Below are positions 63,016 through 64,000 of a stretch of 64,000 nucleotides of DNA, one piece after another. How positions within the stretch are numbered: position 1 is the first letter of the stretch; each line of letters starts with the position of its first letter. Location: positions 4,526,001 through 4,590,000 of the forward strand of contig NZ_CP023699.1 of assembly GCF_008704495.1 (NCBI RefSeq), given 5' to 3'. Position numbers and translations under genes: made by a program. The notes under the pieces were generated by a model. The model searched no databases. It was not told the DNA's origin and worked only from the letters and a program-made list of their open reading frames with translations. This stretch comes from Streptomyces kanamyceticus. GTDB lineage: Bacteria > Actinomycetota > Actinomycetes > Streptomycetales > Streptomycetaceae.

Positions 63016-64000
63016 TCAGGGGGCCGCGGGACCTTCTTGGTCCCGCGGCCCTTCTGGCTGCTGGGGCTCGGGCGGTTGGTGTTTCGTCTCCGTGCCGTCC
63101 ACCAGCATCGGGGGCGGCGTCGTGTCCAGCGCGTCGGAGAGTTCTTCCAGGGTCTCCAGGAGCAGGCCCGCCCCCTTGCGTACGACGCGGTCGGGCACGC
63201 CCTCGCCGTCCCACTCGCGCAGCGCCGTGCGCACCGCGTCCCACCGGGGTACGCGGCGTTCGCGCACCGCCTTGGCGCCCTGCTCCGTCGACGCGCGCAG
63301 CGCGTCCGCGAGGCGGGCCGCCGCGGGGACGGGGGTCGCGCCGCGGTCCGGCAGGTGGGCCTCCATCAGCATGGCCACGCGGCCCAGTTGGGCCAGGGCC
63401 TCCTCCGCGTCCGCCGCGGCCGCGTGGGACAGACCCCGGTGGCGCACCGGCTCGCTCTTGGCGCGCGCCACCGCGTCCTGCCAGGCGACGCGCGCGTCGC
63501 GGGCCGCGAGCAGGGCCTCGCGGACGTCGGGGCAGGACTTGCCCGCGGGGTGCGCGTAGTGGTCGACGACGGCCGCTGCGTAGCGGCCGTCCGCGATCAG
63601 CCAGTCCGCGAGGCGGGTGCGCAGGCGCGGGGTCTCCCACGCGGGGTACACGGCGTACGCGATCATCGCGAGGACGCCGCCGAGCAGGGTCAGGACGACT
63701 CTCTCCGGAACCGTCTGCTGCCACTGCTGGCCGCCCATCCCGAGCAGGAACACGACGTACGCCGCCACGCACGCCTGCGCCGCGACCTGGCCGGTGCGCA
63801 TCAGCAGGTACATCAGTCCGGCGCAGAGCACGGCCAGCGCCGCGGAAAGCCCCGTGCCCGGGTCGGCCAACTGGACGAGCCCCGTAGCCAGCGCGACACC
63901 CACGAGGGTCCCGCCGAAGCGGGCCACGGCGCGCGAGTACGTCTGGGAGAAGTCCGGACGCATCACCATGACCGACGCCATGGGGGCCCAGTACCCGTGC
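63016..64000 (-). CDS. FUSC family (aromatic-acid exporter-like) membrane protein, N-terminus beyond window
   Basis: At least 328 residues are visible. The frame stays open through the window's right edge, reading HGYWAPMASVMVMRPDFS, so the internal ATG at 63981 is probably not the start. FUSC-type signature: MRPDFSQTYSRAVARFGGTL, with repeated hydrophobic helices (GVALATGLVQL, AALAVLCAGLMYLLM, VVLTLLGGVLAMIAYAVYPA) and a long cytosolic C-terminal domain. It exports small aromatic acids or similar compounds by family analogy. Its last codons form a terminator hairpin with the convergent gene. Confidence 0.85.
   Translation of the reverse strand, partial: HGYWAPMASVMVMRPDFSQTYSRAVARFGGTLVGVALATGLVQLADPGTGLSAALAVLCAGLMYLLMRTGQVAAQACVAAYVVFLLGMGGQQWQQTVPERVVLTLLGGVLAMIAYAVYPAWETPRLRTRLADWLIADGRYAAAVVDHYAHPAGKSCPDVREALLAARDARVAWQDAVARAKSEPVRHRGLSHAAAADAEEALAQLGRVAMLMEAHLPDRGATPVPAAARLADALRASTEQGAKAVRERRVPRWDAVRTALREWDGEGVPDRVVRKGAGLLLETLEELSDALDTTPPPMLVDGTETKHQPPEPQQPEGPRDQEGPAAP
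63021..63051. terminator. Perfect 13-bp hairpin shared by convergent genes
   Basis: gggccgcgggacc (63021-63033) and ggtcccgcggccc (63039-63051) pair exactly around ttctt. It lies 19 bases after the lipoprotein stop and inside the last codons of the convergent exporter gene, so it can end transcription from the plus strand while encoding that protein's tail. Confidence 0.8.

Noticed and set aside
1..64000. Possible prophage, integrative element, CRISPR or secondary-metabolite cluster
   Set aside because: No integrase, transposase, cas gene, terminase or biosynthetic megasynthase was found. Gene order matches the conserved Streptomyces core.

Overview
This window is a stretch of high-GC (about 70%) actinobacterial chromosome. 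Gene content, GTG/TTG starts, protein sequences and gene order all point to Streptomyces, and the order resembles the conserved chromosome core around S. coelicolor SCO3380-SCO3430 (comparison from memory). No phage, IS element, CRISPR array, tRNA or rRNA was seen. The two edge genes run off the window: a secreted protein at the left and a FUSC-type exporter at the right.

Layout. 1-6.8 kb: an overlapping cofactor operon on the minus strand (Rossmann/DUF2520 protein, panC, nadB, nadC, coaX) feeding NAD and coenzyme A synthesis. 6.9-13.1 kb: a threonine-aldolase-type PLP enzyme, an ArsR regulator with a perfect palindromic operator, a secreted beta-lactamase-fold hydrolase and a NarL-type two-component pair. 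13.2-17.3 kb: a MidA/NDUFAF7-family methyltransferase convergent with and overlapping an orphan nuoD (complex I 49-kDa subunit), then two bacterial PH-domain membrane proteins. 17.3-17.8 kb: a tandem array of about 13 hairpin-like units. 17.8-24.1 kb: a coiled-coil membrane protein, a glycine-betaine-type ABC transporter split into divergent arms, and an esterase. 24.3-38.2 kb: a conserved housekeeping block: lysyl-phosphatidylglycerol-synthase-type protein, folP-NTF2-folB-folK-DUF3180, aldo/keto reductase, folE, ftsH, hpt, tilS, metalloprotease and dacB. 38.3-41.9 kb: ppa, a ThrE-type exporter, DedA and a YbjQ-type protein.

41.9-50.7 kb is a single gene for a 2914-residue secreted surface protein with a glycine-rich domain, 17 DUF11-type repeats and an LPPTG sortase signal. 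It is followed by a fasciclin lipoprotein and a 48-residue basic protein. 52.0-55.4 kb holds tipA, with its cysteines and promoter architecture, and a PadR-ABC transporter module with three copies of a likely PadR operator. 55.4-59.7 kb: DUF664 protein, aldehyde dehydrogenase and a Scr1-type XRE / anti-sigma-like ATPase / DUF397 group, two of whose promoter regions share a 31-bp motif.

59.9-62.4 kb is the zinc-starvation ribosome cluster. Cysteine-free paralogues of S18, L31, L33, L28 and S14, plus the hibernation-linked CobW-like protein MRF, diverge from a candidate Zur box. The window ends with a lipoprotein and a FUSC exporter sharing a bidirectional terminator.

The observations I rate highest are: the orphan NuoD, which keeps the arginine methylated in animal complex I but has Trp at the conserved quinone-site Tyr, beside the methyltransferase family known to act on that subunit; the shared motif of the XRE/ATPase/DUF397 group; the three PadR operator copies; and the 13-unit repeat array.
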